Source of the DNA: Tetmemena sp. SeJ-2015
Taxonomy: Eukaryota > Ciliophora > Spirotrichea > Sporadotrichida > Oxytrichidae
NCBI GenBank assembly: GCA_027382625.1
Contig: JAJKFJ010022214.1
Span: 28,501 to 92,500, forward strand
Direction of reading: 5' to 3'
Length of the DNA: 64,000 nucleotides
The translations under genes and the position numbers were made by a program. Numbering within the stretch: the stretch's first letter is position 1; every line of letters begins with the position of its first letter. The notes beneath the pieces are model-generated. The model ran no database searches. It was not told the origin of the DNA and saw only the letters and a program-made list of their open reading frames with translations. Positions 36,439 to 48,803 of the stretch are shown in pieces.

Positions 36439-36504
36439 ATACATTTTGTACTATAAATAATTTATCATACTTATATTATATTTATATAATAAACTATTAA
36501 AGAT

Positions 36505-37350
36505 ATGGTTTCTCATACCTTGATTTTGTCCTCAAACATTAAAGATAACTTAGAGTTGTGCAGTGAGTGCACTGAGAAATTTGACTACCTGGTACTTTAT
36601 TCTGACTCTTACTAGAAAGAGAACATCAGACGCAATCCTAAGAATAAGAGAAGCAGATATGTGTTAGATGTCAATCTTCGACTAATCTGCCTCTCCTGCT
36701 TTACAGAAAAAGTCAAGGAAGATTATTTCCAAGAAGAAGCTGACAATTTTGAAAGTCAGATTGAGGAACACGAAGAGACAATTAAACTACAGGAAACTTA
36801 GATAGAAACTCACAAAGCGTAGATTGAAAAGATGGAGTTAGAATTACAAGACATGAATCAAAGATTGATGCAATTCCTAGTTTTTGAAGGCACTCAGCAA
36901 AAAGAAGTATTAATCAATGAGCTGCAAATCCCAGAAATTATCAGACTTATCAATTTAATGCAGGGGCTTTTTAAAGAAAACCAAGGAATATTAGACAAGG
37001 GATCATACCCAGAGTTAGAGGCTTATCAAGATTTCAGTTATGCTAGCAAGATCATAAACTAGCAATTCAAAATCAGTTTAAGAAATCACATGACTGAGAT
37101 GCTTAGTTAATTGTAAGGCAAGATACAGGAAGACATAGAAAATTGCAAGAAAAAAGATGAGAGATTTAAACAGCTTCAGAAATAATTTCTAAAAGATTAT
37201 CAAAAGGAAATTGAATTGGGAACATTTGATCCAGATATGTTTACTAAAGTAGCACAAAAACAATCGAAAAGCAGAAACTTTGGTAAGAAAAAAACTATGA
37301 TAAATAATATCGAGTTCTGCAAAGATCAAATTGCTTAATAATTACAGTGA
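36505..37350 (+). CDS. Zinc-module/coiled-coil family protein, type 3, intact
   Basis: A 281-residue frame with no internal TGA and fewer TAA/TAG codons than most members. Zinc module: 'ELCSECTEKFDYLVLYSD' and 'LICLSCFT'. A strongly acidic/Gln coiled coil runs from about 75 to 120. Middle: 'VLINELQIPEIIRLINLMQG'. C-terminus: 'FKISLRNHMTEML', 'FLKDYQKEIELGTFDPDMF', ending 'FCKDQIAQQLQ'. It forms a tandem pair with the gene at 38.4 kb, in the same orientation about 1.1 kb apart and clearly alike along their whole length. Function unknown. Confidence 0.9.
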
Positions 37351-37351
37351 T

Positions 37352-38355
37352 TGTATCATGAAAATTAATTTATAATAACGAAATTAAATTTTAAACTTTT
37401 ATCTTATATGAATGCCATTTTAAAATGAAAAAGACTATATGTATTAAAGAATTATATATTTTCAGTTATCTTAGTTGTTTATAAAATTAAGTCTTTTATT
37501 TGAATAAAGTATCTATATTCATAATGCTTTAAAAATTATTAGAGGCAGATTAGGGTGCAGTAAATTAAATCCAACTTTGATTCATTTTTGAAAAAAAAAT
37601 CAGATTTTTCACTTAAACTCGTATTCTTGAGTTTGGATTAAGGCATCTGCAATTTGAGAAGATAAACAAGAGAAATCAACTGAGTAATATAGGATAAAAA
37701 TGAGAAGATAAGGACACTTTCTACTTTCACAAAATTTAATTTCCCCTATAATAAAATTCACAAAGCCCTCATATAATAAGAATATGCTTATGAAACGATT
37801 ATATTTTTATTTTATATTTATCTCTTTCACATGAAAATTAATAATTTAGTTTTAAATTAAGGTGGATAGTAAATTCAATTTAAGACATTAAAGTTATCAA
37901 AATATTTACTCAATAGTTTTTTGGCAATTTATTATTCCCTAATGATGATTTATTTATAATATAAATATTATTTAATAAAATTAAAATCCATTCATTTTAA
38001 GGAAACGTATTTATTTTAAAATTAAACTATTGATTAATTATTTCTAACTCCTTCATCTAAATTAAGGATAAATAATAAGTTAACCTAATTTTTATTTCAT
38101 TTAAAAAAATAGTTATTTGATAATATTTGTGGAAAGGCTTAAAATTTTTTCTTAAAAGAAAAAAATTCTTATTTTTTTGTTTATGAATGAGATTATAATC
38201 TTAAATTAAAATGCAATACAAACGATCCTAATCTTAGATGATTAAGTAGATTAACTTTATAATCTTATATTTTAAATATCTTATCTTATCATTATCATTT
38301 TATTTAATTTATTAATTTCTTTTTAATGATTTAAAATAAGAATTAATAAAAGCAA
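37352..38355. other. AT-rich intergenic, no gene seen
   Basis: Spacer of the tandem pair. A small hairpin GAAAAA...TTTTTC lies near 37590-37605. Nothing else noted. Confidence 0.5.
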
Positions 38356-38360
38356 TAGAG

Positions 38361-38370
38361 TTGAATATTC
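38361..38370 (+). promoter_or_regulatory. Upstream box TTGAATATTC
   Basis: Family box, 62 bp before the ATG at 38433; position and sequence match that of its tandem twin. Confidence 0.5.
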
Positions 38371-38432
38371 ATTTTTAAATTATTATAAATTATAATAATT
38401 ATTAAATTTATAAATATATTTAAACTTTAGAT

Positions 38433-39278
38433 ATGATTTACCACACTTTGACTTTGTCTTCAAACAATGAAGCCGACCTCGTGAAGTGCAGTGAGTGCAA
38501 AGACAATTTTGATTTTCTGTTGTTATATTCAGACTCCTATCAAAATAAAAATATAGATTATAATCCAAAGAAGAAGACTTGCAAATATACCTTAGATGTA
38601 AATCTTTAATTGTACTGCCCCAAATGTTTCTCAACCATAGTTAAAGAAGATTACTTATAACAAGAAATCGAGCATCTTGAAAATGAAATTGAAGAACAGG
38701 AAGATACTATTAAACTTAAAGAAACTTAGATAGACTCTTATAAAATACAAATAGAGAAGATGGAAAAAGAATTATAAGACATGAATTCAAGATTAATGCA
38801 ATTTGAAGTTTTTGAAGGCACTGAAGAAAAAGAAATATTAATCAATGAGCTGCAAATCCCCAACACAATTAGACTAATTAATTTCATGTAGGAGTTATTG
38901 GTAAACACCAAAGTTCTTTTATAGTAGGATTCCTTCCCAGAATTGAAAGCCTACGATAATTTCCTTACCGCATGCTAGGTTATCAACTAGCATTTTAAAT
39001 TTAGTTTAAGAAATCATATGACTGAAATGCTAAATAAATTGCAGGACATAATACAGCTAGATATTGAGGATAGCAAGATAAAAGACTAGCGATTTGATCA
39101 AATACAAAAGCAGTTCCTTAAAGCTTATCAAAAAGATATTGAATAGGGAACTTTTGATCCTCAAATATTTAATAGAGTGGTCCAAGAGCAATCTAAATGT
39201 AGAAATTTTGATTAAAAAATTATAATGATCAATAATATACAGTACTGCAAAAATTAAATTGTTTTATAACTACAATGA
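38433..39278 (+). CDS. Zinc-module/coiled-coil family protein, type 3, intact
   Basis: A 281-residue frame, the same length as its twin at 36.5 kb, with no internal TGA. Zinc module: 'VKCSECKDNFDFLLLYSD' and 'LYCPKCFS'. Coiled coil 'IEHLENEIEEQEDTIKLKE'. Middle: 'ILINELQIPNTIRLINFMQE'. C-terminus: 'FKFSLRNHMTEMLNKLQD', 'FLKAYQKDIEQGTFDPQIF', ending 'YCKNQIVLQLQ'. Gln is encoded by TAA/TAG more often than in the twin, showing the usual drift between Gln codons. Both copies look constrained. Confidence 0.9.
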
Positions 39279-39430
39279 TTCAATCAAGCAATTCTTTTTC
39301 TTATCCTCATAAATAATTTTAATTTTATAAGAAATCTTGAAAGATGATGAAATAGTATTGCTTGTTATTAATAATTAATCTTTTATATGAAATAAAATAT
39401 TTATTTTCAACTTTATATTTAAAATAGAAA

Positions 39431-39640
39431 TGGTTGGTTTACATAAAATCGAACTTGTGATTAATTCTGGAGAAGAATTTTATTTACCCAAGTGATGAAT
39501 ATTCTTGATTCGTTTCAGGACAAAACAGCTAGAGGAGATGAAGTAAAAGAATTAGTCGTGCTATCAATATGGTTTTTCAAATGGATAGGAGACATCAATA
39601 GTTTCACTGAGTGAACAGCGCTAGTATTTTAATTACAATG
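39431..39640 (+). pseudogene. Possible N-terminal relic
   Basis: ATG GTT GGT TTA starts like the family ('MVGLHKIELVINSGEEFY'), but two TGA codons follow at once and the cysteine pairs are not preserved. Very uncertain. Confidence 0.2.
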
Positions 39641-39874
39641 AATAATCGATTTATAACTTTAATCATTCATAACAATTGGATATTTTATAAATTAAACAAG
39701 TATCTAATTAGTAATTAAGTATTATAGAGATTCTAACATTCAAAAATATTACTCTATTAAAATATTTATAAACCAGTGATTTAAGTTAATATTTCTGATT
39801 AAAGAATTGGCTAATTTTATTCAACTAATAATTAATTTTTTCTCTTAGTATTTCAATTTAAAGATAATCTATTG

Positions 39875-40882
39875 ATGTGTAATTAAAATCTGTAAATCTA
39901 TAAACTTATTTATTTATAAACATTAGCATTTATTTTCGAAGAATTTGAATTATATGTTCAGAGGGAGAAGGATCTTTATAAATAGTTTTATCAAATTCAA
40001 ACTTGTAGCAGCTGTTAATAATTTCATGGGGAATGCCCAGATTTGCTAATGATGATAACAGGGAAAATAAAATGCAAGAGCAACGTTAAAAAGCTATTGC
40101 TGAAATTTAGCATAGATAGCCTTATTTACAAAAGAAAATGGATGTGCAACTCGTAATTCAAGAACATCTTTTTTTATAGTTCTCCTCCAAATTGGTTTTA
40201 AGATTGCTAATTAAAAATATTTCGTGACTGTTTTTTGAAGAATAATTTTATCTCAGGTATGAGCAGCCTTATTAGGTACTCTAATTATTTAAATCAGAAA
40301 ATTACAAGAACTACTCTAAATTGTAAAAGCTTGTTGAAATAGATGTTGCATTTGAATATTTCAATCGTCCTATTGAGGAGCATATTTTTAACCACTAAAA
40401 ATTTGGTAAAGTTAGCTGCCCACTGTCTTTGCTCATTGGTCTTATATTTCGATCGGAGGGAATTCTTTTTAATTGATGTTCAATGTTGGAGATAAGATAA
40501 AGGAAAGTACATAATTAAAAATCCCATTCCGAAATTAAAAATTAAATAAGTTTAATAGATTAGTGAGATCAAAGATTTATAACTACCGTTAATATTTTGC
40601 AATGAGGTGTGCGAAAATATTATAAGAAAAGGAAAAGATGAAGCACACATTAAAAAATGCAAGAAATATCTAAATCATTTCTAAAATGATAAAAATACAC
40701 GCTTAACTAAATACTATTCTTGCCAACTTTAAAGATTGAAATAAAAATTAATAGTTCCTAGCAGAATTTAATCAGTTTCTTTTTTTAAATCCGATTAATT
40801 TTTATTATGTTTTTATCTCTCAGTGTACTTTATTTAAAATTAAAAAATCAATGCAATGTATTTATTATAAATTTCAAAATGA
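39875..40882 (+). other. Long open frame of unknown nature (335 codons)
   Basis: No TGA occurs for 335 codons from ATG to TGA, which is improbable by chance at this base composition. The product has 'TCSSCQQFHGEC' (C-x2-C-x4-H-x2-C) and 'VCENIIRKGKDEAHIKKCKK', but is otherwise rich in Leu/Ile/Lys/Asn with hydrophobic runs. A second frame overlapping 40033-40476 looks more protein-like in composition ('LVEIDVAFEYFNRPIEEH') and has one TGA. I cannot decide which, if either, is coding. A decayed unrelated gene is also possible. It shows no family signature apart from the Cys/His clusters. Confidence 0.3.
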
Positions 40883-41004
40883 TTTTATAATAAACGATAA
40901 TTTTATAAAAATAAATTAGGGTTTAAATATTCAGGTTTAAATTTATATAGAGTATGGATAAATATAAATTATAATTATTTATTACTTGATTTTTCTTGCT
41001 TACT

Positions 41005-41869
41005 ATGTCTCGCACAATTACTCAGAACTTAGACTTCCTGTAGAGAAAGGAAGCGGAAGAATGTGGGAAGTGCTTCTAGAAGACTGAAGAATTCATAATA
41101 CTGAGTAAAGTAATCTAAGTAAACCCCACCTAAATAAAAGTGGGAGATTCTCTTCAATACAGATAAGTAGTGGTCTACTCTTTCTACTGTGAGGAGTGTC
41201 TCAAGGAGGAAGTAGAGAAGAAGCTACCTTAAAGCCAGAGAAAATCGGCTTCAGAAAAAAGCTGGCAGAAAATGCAGTGACCATTAAAAATCTGCAGCTC
41301 GGCCAAGAAGAGTCAAACAAACAGATTTCAGAATTCCAAGCCAAGATTATCAACTTAGAAAAGGAAAAAGAAAGATTACAGTACAATCTCAAGATGGTAG
41401 AGGAGTTGAAGATCGCAAAACTGGTAGAACTGAGTAGAGTGATGCTTGACTTTACTTACTCATTCACAAAGACCTATGACCAAGAGCAGTCACAGCAGAT
41501 TCTTCCTAACTTCTAGAACTCAGACAAGTGCAATGAATATTTCTCCAATATCATCAATCAAGAACTCCAAATTGTCTATGTGGAGACCTTCACTGCAATA
41601 GTATCATTCCTGGAGGAAGATATTAAGAAGTCATTGGAAAAGCAAGTAAAGATGGAAACTATCAATTAGGATTTCTTGAATTAGTACTCTTAGGCCATTG
41701 AGGAAGGGAGCCATAAGCCAGAAACTGTTCTAGAGTTTCATTCAACTAAACTAGGACCAATTAAAGATCAAGGAGTAAATAGGAGATGCTTGAGCGGATT
41801 AAACTCATCCAAGATCAGTATTGCAAGCAAGAGCAGAAGATGTCTGATATTGCAGAATCCGAAGCTTGA
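41005..41869 (+). pseudogene. Type 4 family gene with frameshifts
   Basis: The start 'MSRTITQNLDFLQRKEAEEC' leads into 'ECGKCFQKTEEF' and 'YCEECLKEE'. At about 41220-41235 the frame must change to continue with 'LKPEKIGFRKKLAENA' and the coiled coil. Two further changes near 41735 and 41780 are needed to reach 'FIQLNQDQLKIKEQ' and 'MLERIKLIQDQYCKQEQ' before TGA. The relation to the 42.6 kb gene is plain. Base composition is noticeably richer in G+C than the neighbours. A TTTAAATATTCAG box lies about 72 bp upstream. Broken unless the sequence contains errors. Confidence 0.75.
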
Positions 41870-41870
41870 A

Positions 41871-42490
41871 AATAATTATATTCCTTTTATTTTATTTAAG
41901 AACGATCATTTTTTTTCTTTTTCCTCAAAATTAAAATAGTGATTTTTTTATATTTTTAATAGTCAATTATATTAAAAAGAATAATGATAGTATAAGAGCT
42001 ATTATAAATAATTTAAATAATTTTTTAAGACAATATATCTTTAAATTGAAAAATAAGGAATATAGAATGAACTTATTTAAACAAGAAAACATCCTTATTA
42101 TTTCTTAAATAAGATAAGATTATATAGCTCTGTTTAAAATATGAAATTAAAGAAATAATTATTAAAATTAAATTCAATATATAGGTAGCTTTTAAATTTT
42201 AATAATTTCTATCTTTATGATATTGATTATAAAAAATTACTTATTTTATTTCTTTTATAAGATATAGCATCATTTTTATTTTATCCTCTAAATGCCTGCT
42301 ATTTGCTAAAGTTTATTAAATAATTTGAAAATATTTGAATCATTTCCTGAGTAATTAAAATTCAAACAATTTTTAGCAAATCTCCTTTAGGAAAGTTTAA
42401 ATAAATAATTAAGTAAGATTAGAATAAGTAACGAATTTAACTCTAAATTTATCTTAATTTATTTCTTAATTTAATATTATAGAAAGACCT
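41871..42490. other. AT-rich spacer
   Basis: No gene seen; an ATTAAATATTTAAAC word near 42492-42504 is the likely upstream box of the next gene. Confidence 0.45.
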
Positions 42491-42566
42491 TATTAAATAT
42501 TTAAACATCTCTAATCTTAAAATAAATATGGCTAATTATTATAATAATTAATTATATTTTTTTTAA

Positions 42567-43448
42567 ATGCAGAATAATTTCAAGCAGAGTTTTAAGTTTC
42601 CAGTGCGCACTGACTTTGAGTGCTGCAGCCTCTGTTTTTAGAAATAAGAGGAGTTTATTATATTTAGCAAATCGCCAAATAAGGTTGAGATTACTTAGGT
42701 TATGATTGAAGAACAACTAAACTACCGCCAAGAGTTTAACTTCTAACTCTACTGCCACGAATGCTTCAAAGAATAAGCAGAGAAACTCTACCTCAAGCCT
42801 GAGAGACTCAGCTTAAAAACTAAAATCGCTAAGCAAAATGAATCTGTCAAGATGCTTCAAACTGATAGGGACAATGCAAATAAAAAAATAAAACAACTTG
42901 AAGCCAAGATCAAGGACTTAGACACCAAAATTAAAAAGCTCAATGAACAACAAAAGATATTAAAAAGCCTCTGCATCGACTAAATAAGGGACATTCCTCC
43001 AGTATACACCGATTTCAAACGCATAGTAGAGTAAATCTATGGACCAGAACAAACAGAGCAATTGATAACTGCTAAGTTCGACCTCGAAAGTCTCGTTAGC
43101 ATATTTTCCAAATTCTTGAGAATAGCTTAAAACTGGATGGTGTGAAATTTCTTTTGCAAGATAGCTGATTACTTAAAGAAAGATATAGAGACGATCGAGG
43201 TTAGAAGGGCTCAAATAAATAAAATAAATGAGGAGTTCATGAGCAACTATGCTGAATTTATAGAGCAGGGGGTTATTAAGACAGAATCATTTGCAAACTT
43301 TATAAAGTAGAGTCAAGATGAGCATAAGTTAGAATAAAAGACTCACTTACTACAATAAATAGAGAAGTTTTATGAAGCTTTTTAATTCAAAGAGAATGAG
43401 AAGATGGAGCAGTTCGACTAGATATTCGAGAAATGTCAAAATATTTGA
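42567..43448 (+). pseudogene. Type 4 family gene with one in-frame TGA
   Basis: A 294-codon frame with a single TGA at 43143-43145, in the middle domain after 'FLRIAQNWMV'. The zinc module is intact: 'FECCSLCFQKQEEF' and 'QLYCHECFKE'. The coiled coil 'KIKQLEAKIKDLDTKIKKL' is very regular. The C-terminus has 'FMSNYAEFIEQGVIKTESF' and ends 'QIFEKCQNI'. Aligned with the 41.0 kb copy, the TGA corresponds to a Glu codon, so simple damage is likely. Unlike the other single-TGA genes, the stop here is not in the zinc loop. Confidence 0.75.
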
Positions 43449-43449
43449 A

Positions 43450-43975
43450 ATTAGATTATTCTAATTAAATTTATTTTTTACTTTCTTAATAGATTATTAA
43501 ATAAAATCTATGATAGATCTTAGAATTATTTAAATAATTCATAATTTCATTCTTATCATTCTTTTAATTGTATTTAATTAAGATATAGTAATTATGATAA
43601 AAAAATGAATTATAAGGTGAATTAGAACAATAAAATCTTTAGAAACTATTATTTCCAATGAATTTATATTATTTTAAGATTTTAAAATGAAAATTTTAAA
43701 AAAATAAAATTATTAACTTAACAACTCTACATTTTTTCATATAGGATTTAGATAAATTATCTTTTATCTATAGAGAGTCATGAATTTTAAATAACAATGA
43801 TTTTTAATTGCATACAAATTGATTTTATTTCATTAAATTAATGGAATCAGACAAAATAATTATCATATATCCAGTTTAAATAATTAATAATGAAATATCA
43901 AGACTAAATTTGAAATAAAATAAATTGAATAATAAGGATTTAAGAAAGAATATATTTTTTTTGTTGCTTAATGTT
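43450..43975. other. AT-rich spacer
   Basis: No gene seen. A TTGAATATTC box at 43979-43988 precedes the next gene. Confidence 0.45.
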
Positions 43976-44036
43976 TGCTTGAATATTCCAATATATAATT
44001 TTATAAATTAATTGAACTTTGATTTATAATTATAAA

Positions 44037-44914
44037 ATGTAGTTGAGTTATAATAATTGTTTAGATGTGTATCTGAAGAACAGACTGGAGGTAAAATGTT
44101 CAGATTGCAAAAAAACCTAAGAAAACAAAGATAATTTTGTAATTCATTATGAGTTTAAGGCTACAAATGTTGTAAAAGAAAGATAGTGTAGTTAGTAATT
44201 ATTCCCACTTGTTATCTAGATGTGTAGATTGTTTCAATAAAGGTCGCTTTTAGAAAATTAATGCACCAGTTTAGGCTGTGAACAATGAGTCTGAGCTTAT
44301 TTCAACTCTTTAAAATAAAATTAAAGTGTTAGAAAATAAAGTAAAAGACTTAGAGGACTAGTAGAGGAATCAACTTATATAGCTTGCCTAGCTTTAGTAT
44401 TCCATTCTCACTAACAAAAGTTCAAAGGACCCTTCTGTATAGGAATTTGTAAATAAGAATATGACTAAGCAAACTAAGGACTCTATACTGCCACTAGAGA
44501 CTTTTTACAGTAACTATTGCCAATTGTACGAGAAGAATCCACAGTAAGATGAAGAACTAGGGTTTATGAGAGATTAAGTTGCTTATATGCTGCAATAAGC
44601 ATGTGTAGTTGCCATTAGAGAAGCTATTCTTAGCCACATTAATTACTTTGAGAGCATCTTAGAATCAGACATTAAAGAAGCCTAATAAAAGAATATAGAG
44701 ATAGGTATACTATCCGATGATATAATTAAATAGCATGGAAATGCTTTCATCGAAAGGGATATTAGATCAAACTAGATTTAAGAAATATATTGGCAAAGAA
44801 GCTTCCCGCTAAAAACTTAAACAAAAGAAAGATCTATTGCAAGAACTTCTTTTCATAAAGAAACATTTTTCTCGAAATAATTCAAGTCTTAATTAATCTA
44901 AAAATAAAATTTGA
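44037..44914 (+). pseudogene. Type 5 family gene with frameshifts
   Basis: The first half-site 'VKCSDCKKTQENKDNF' is in frame with the ATG. The second, 'CVDCFNKGR', needs a frame change near 44220. The coiled coil 'LQNKIKVLENKVKDLEDQ' and 'LETFYSNYCQLYEKN' follow. Another change near 44755 is needed to reach 'KGILDQTRFKKYIGKEASRQ' and the stop. Its neighbour at 45.7 kb is a sister copy with its own, different breaks. The conserved words show this was once a regular member of about 290 residues. Confidence 0.75.
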
Positions 44915-44915
44915 A

Positions 44916-45590
44916 CAATAGAATTTATTTAATTTGCTTAAAATTTTATTTTTAATTATTAATCTTAATATTAGATATAGTATAGTCTTTACAATTGAGT
45001 CTTGATATCCTTTAAATTATTTAAATTATTTTTTTTTTTAAAGTTTAATTTAGAGTTAAAATTATTTTCAATTAAAAATTAAAACCGATTTTATATAACC
45101 AAAATAACAATTTTATTTGGATGTTTTTCAGATAGACTTGAATCTCCCTCTTTAAATGAAATTTTTAATTTAATTATGGACTTTAATGAGGATGAAATAG
45201 AGTATCATAATTCTTTGCATTATAATAAACAAGATAGATAATAAAAGTAACATAGCTCGACGATCTTATTTGTTTATAAGCAAGCAATTATCAATTAAAA
45301 ATTCAAATATGAAGAAATTGCAATTTGATTTATAGGACTCTACTCAAACTTATTATTTAATAAATTAAAGACATAAATTAATTATTGAAACGCTTTTATT
45401 TTGAATAACACACATTTAAGTGAAGATAACTTCATAAATTAATTTTATATGCTTCTTTTGGATAAAATAAAATTTCCTAATTAAATCTCATTTTCTTAAT
45501 AGAAACATAATAAACGAAGTCTTTTTTAAAAGAATTATAGACTGGTAAGAATAAACCACTCATATAATTTATATTAAATTATAAAAAATT
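44916..45590. other. AT-rich spacer with one small open frame
   Basis: A frame at 45177-45329 (ATG GAC TTT AAT GAG, about 50 codons, acidic start) has no relative here and may be chance. Confidence 0.3.
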
Positions 45591-45661
45591 ATTTAATATT
45601 CAAATATTTATATTTCCTATTTAAAAAAAACAAATGATTATAAAGAAAAATTAACTAAAAT

Positions 45662-46484
45662 ATGAGTGGAGTTAATGAAGAAAATATTTTGGAGATGTTT
45701 TTCCTAAATAGACTTGTGGTTAAATGCTCTATTGTAATTAAAACTTAAGCAAGAAGGATGAGTTCGTAATTTACTCTGAGTTTCAAGACATCAGAAATTT
45801 TGCATAAACAGCAATAGAAATAAGAATTACTTAAACTATAAATAATGTGCGTAGACTGTTTTAAAACCTCTGCAACCTTTTGATGTCAAATTTTCAAACT
45901 TGCAAAAAGCAGCTTTGATGCAATCTCCTCAATGTACAACTAATTAAAATCTACGGAACAAAAATAAAAGAGCTGAAAGAACTTATCATAGATAAGGATA
46001 TCCAAACTGCTTAACTCCTGTACTAAGTTCTTACTAATTAAAGTTCTAAGGATCCTTCTGTAATTGATGTATCGAATAAGAAGATTACTCATGAAATTAA
46101 GGACTCCATCATGCCTCTTTTGACATTTTATAAGAGCTCTTGCTAGTTGTACAATAAGAATTCTCAGCAAGAATAAATAAGAACTAGGACTTGTGAATGA
46201 CTAAGTTATTTATATATCTCAATAAGCATGTGTAACTGCCATTAGAGATACAATACTCAATCATATAAAATACTTTGAGAATATTCTAACCAGCAAGGAG
46301 ATAGGCAGATTGACTCAAGGCATAATGAACTAGTAAAGGAGCTTATTTAACAAGGGAATCTTAGATAAGCACAGATTCAAGAAGTTCATCTGCAAAGAGG
46401 CTTGCCGACAGAAGCTTAAGCAAAAAAAAAGATCAAATTCAAGACATATTATTCATTAAGAACCATTTCTCTTAGAATGGCTGA
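45662..46484 (+). pseudogene. Type 5 family pseudogene
   Basis: Sister of the 44.0 kb copy. The zinc module is split over frames ('VKCS', then 'CNQNLSKKDEFVIYSEF', then 'MCVDCFKT'). Middle words 'SNKKITHEIKDSIMPLLTFY' and the C-terminus 'KGILDKHRFKKFICKEACRQ' with 'QIQDILFIKNHF' survive in shifted frames. At least three frameshifts. An AATATTCAAATATTTA word lies about 55-70 bp upstream. Confidence 0.75.
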
Positions 46485-46485
46485 A

Positions 46486-47220
46486 ATATTAATAATATTC
46501 TAAAGATAATTGTCAAGTTGATATTCTCGCAAAAGTATGCAACTTTATCTCTATAATTTCATTTTAAACAAAATTAAGAACAAATTTTAAATTAATAAAA
46601 TATTTAAAACTCAAATGGGTGCTATTTTTTAGGAAACATAAATTTTGAAGCCTTTTAAGCAATTTCAAATGTTTAAAATAGAATAAATATAGCTATTCTA
46701 ATAATTATAAAATATATAACAATAATTAATTTGTAATTCTTATATAGATATATTTTCTTTGATTTAATTTTATGACAGTGGACTAAAAAAAATTAAAGCA
46801 AGCTTAAAAATCCACCTGTTAATAAAAATAAACATAATTCAAAATGATTTACAAAGTAAGGAAGTCCAAACATAATTAAATTAGTTCAATAGATTTTGAA
46901 CCATCCACTTACAGTCAGACATTTTTATATACTCTTTCTTAAAAAGATTGTAAGTCATCTAGAATATTAAAAGTAATCAAATTAAAATTTAATAAAATTA
47001 AAAATATTAACAATTGTTCAATATTATTTTTTAAATTAATCTTATCTCTTATAAAAATTTCATTATAAGATTATAAAAGCTATAAAAATTTTGGAGACAA
47101 AATTATCTCTATTTTAAATTTATTATAAAAAAATTATTGAATTTGAAGATTGAGCTGAGGCTAATCTAAAAACTAAGTTATTAAAATTTTATATTTTCAA
47201 TAAAATTTAAATTTGCTAAA
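46486..47220. other. Convergence zone between plus- and minus-strand genes
   Basis: AT-rich, with no gene of its own. This is where the orientation of the array flips: all family members to the left except one are plus, all to the right are minus. Confidence 0.5.
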
Positions 47221-47225
47221 TAAAA

Positions 47226-48803
47226 TATATAGTATTTTGATTTAATAATCTATTTAGTATCAACTTTTTCATTCCAATATTGAGGTTTTCTAAGTTAAGT
47301 TAGAATGCTTTTGAAATTGATTCCTCTGAGATCAATTTCTTGGTTATAGGAATTTCAAGTTCCATTAAAACCTTTTTTTAGTAGTCCTTTATTTCATTCT
47401 CATGCTCCAAAGTGATCTGATATTTTTGTTGCATTTCTTGACTAGATACTCTGTGAACTTTGCCATTTCATCACTGATGCATTTATCTAACTTTTGATTT
47501 ACCACTTTTAAAAATTCTTTCATTTCAAGATTTTCCTTTTCCAAACAATCTTACTTCAAATCACAGGTTTTCTCTTCCTTATCATTAAAATTTAATTCAC
47601 AATCAGACTACTGATAGCTTGTAAATTATGATTTAATCTCTTAAATAAAATTTAAACATTTTCTCAATCCAAAATTTATTTTTTAAGACACTAATTATTA
47701 TAGTTTCCATTTATTTTTTAAATTATATAGCGACATATATAAATTTAAATAATTTATTGACTTAAATTAAATATCTTTGAAGTCTATATCAAATATTCAA
47801 GCTCTTAATTTAAAATGCAATTATTAATAAATTGAGGGTTAGTTTAATTATGCTTGATAATGAATGAGTCTGAGTATCTCTAAACTAAAGTTTGCATCTC
47901 TTTGATTTAACTATTTCTTTCCATTATTTAAAATATTGAGAAATGCTCATGAGTGATGTTTTTAATGAATTCTATCTCTAATCCTTACTATTATTTGCTC
48001 ACAATTTCTGAAGAAATAAGCTGCTTAGTATAACAATTGGAGCAAATAAGTTTGAGTTTTTGTTTGTCTTTAATATAGTTTAGACATCTGCCTTTTACCC
48101 CATCAATAATATCAATCATTTAATGTCTATTGTTTTACACAGGCTAAGTAATCTATCCAAATCCTTATGATTAAGGTGCCTGATATACCAAATATGAAGT
48201 TGATCCACCAAAGAGACCAGTAGGTTGAGTTCTCTAAAATTAAAGTTTTTTAAATTTGTTTGTCATATTAAGAAACCCAAGAGAAATTTAAAAATTGTAT
48301 GTAGTCATTTATTAAGTTGTGAAGTTAAATGAATTTCTTTTTTATTTTTTATCCTCCCTTGTCATCCTCAACACCTCGTTCTATTTTTTCTGTTAATTTT
48401 ATTTAAGTTGAAGGAAAAAAGCAATCAGTTATTTTGCATCAGTTACGTTCCTTATTAAGAGGAGTTAGCTGTGATCCTAAATAAATGTGTATAGATAAAT
48501 ATCTAATCTCATTGAAACCATAAAGACGCCTCAAGAAGACGGAATAAAAAATTTTTAGTCTAAAAAATGTACATCTATGAATAAAGAATATAAATAAAGA
48601 TCAAAGATTTTTATAATTAAATAATTAGTGTTTTATTTATTAAATTGAGAAATTCTTGATCTCTACTAGTTTTGAATTGTAAGTAGATCTTTGTTTACCC
48701 AGACAATTAACTTATTAGGATGAGATTAGCAGTCTGCGCATTAATTAAAACCACTAGTTTAACATGGTCCGCCAAAAAGTGCATTTGCTCCACTATTAAA
48801 CAT
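47226..48803 (-). pseudogene. Type 6 family gene split by insert(s), frameshifted
   Basis: The first coding block (48803-48666) reads 'FNSGANALFGGPCQTSGFNQ', 'CADCQSHPNK' and 'VWVNKDLLTIQN'. After a 429-bp insert bounded by TAGAGA, it continues in phase as 'QPTGLFGGSTSYLVYQAPQS' and 'LICSNCYTKQLIS'. Homology breaks again near 47.82 kb and resumes near 47.66 kb with 'QSDCELNFNDKEEKTC'. A frameshift near 47450 then leads to 'LISEESISKAFQLNLENLN', the conserved type 6 tail. The loop has FG-like motifs. The left boundary is approximate because the usual stop is not found. Probably broken, although the first insert behaves like an IES. Confidence 0.65.
48231..48659. mobile_element. 429-bp IES-like insert, 6-bp repeat
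   Basis: TCTCTA (TAGAGA on the coding strand) is at 48231-48236 and 48660-48665, in the same codon phase on both sides. Removal joins 'IQNQ' to 'QRTQPTGLFGG'. The insert contains an in-frame TGA. No inverted repeats seen. The short pointer makes this weaker than the 9.6 kb case. Confidence 0.5.
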
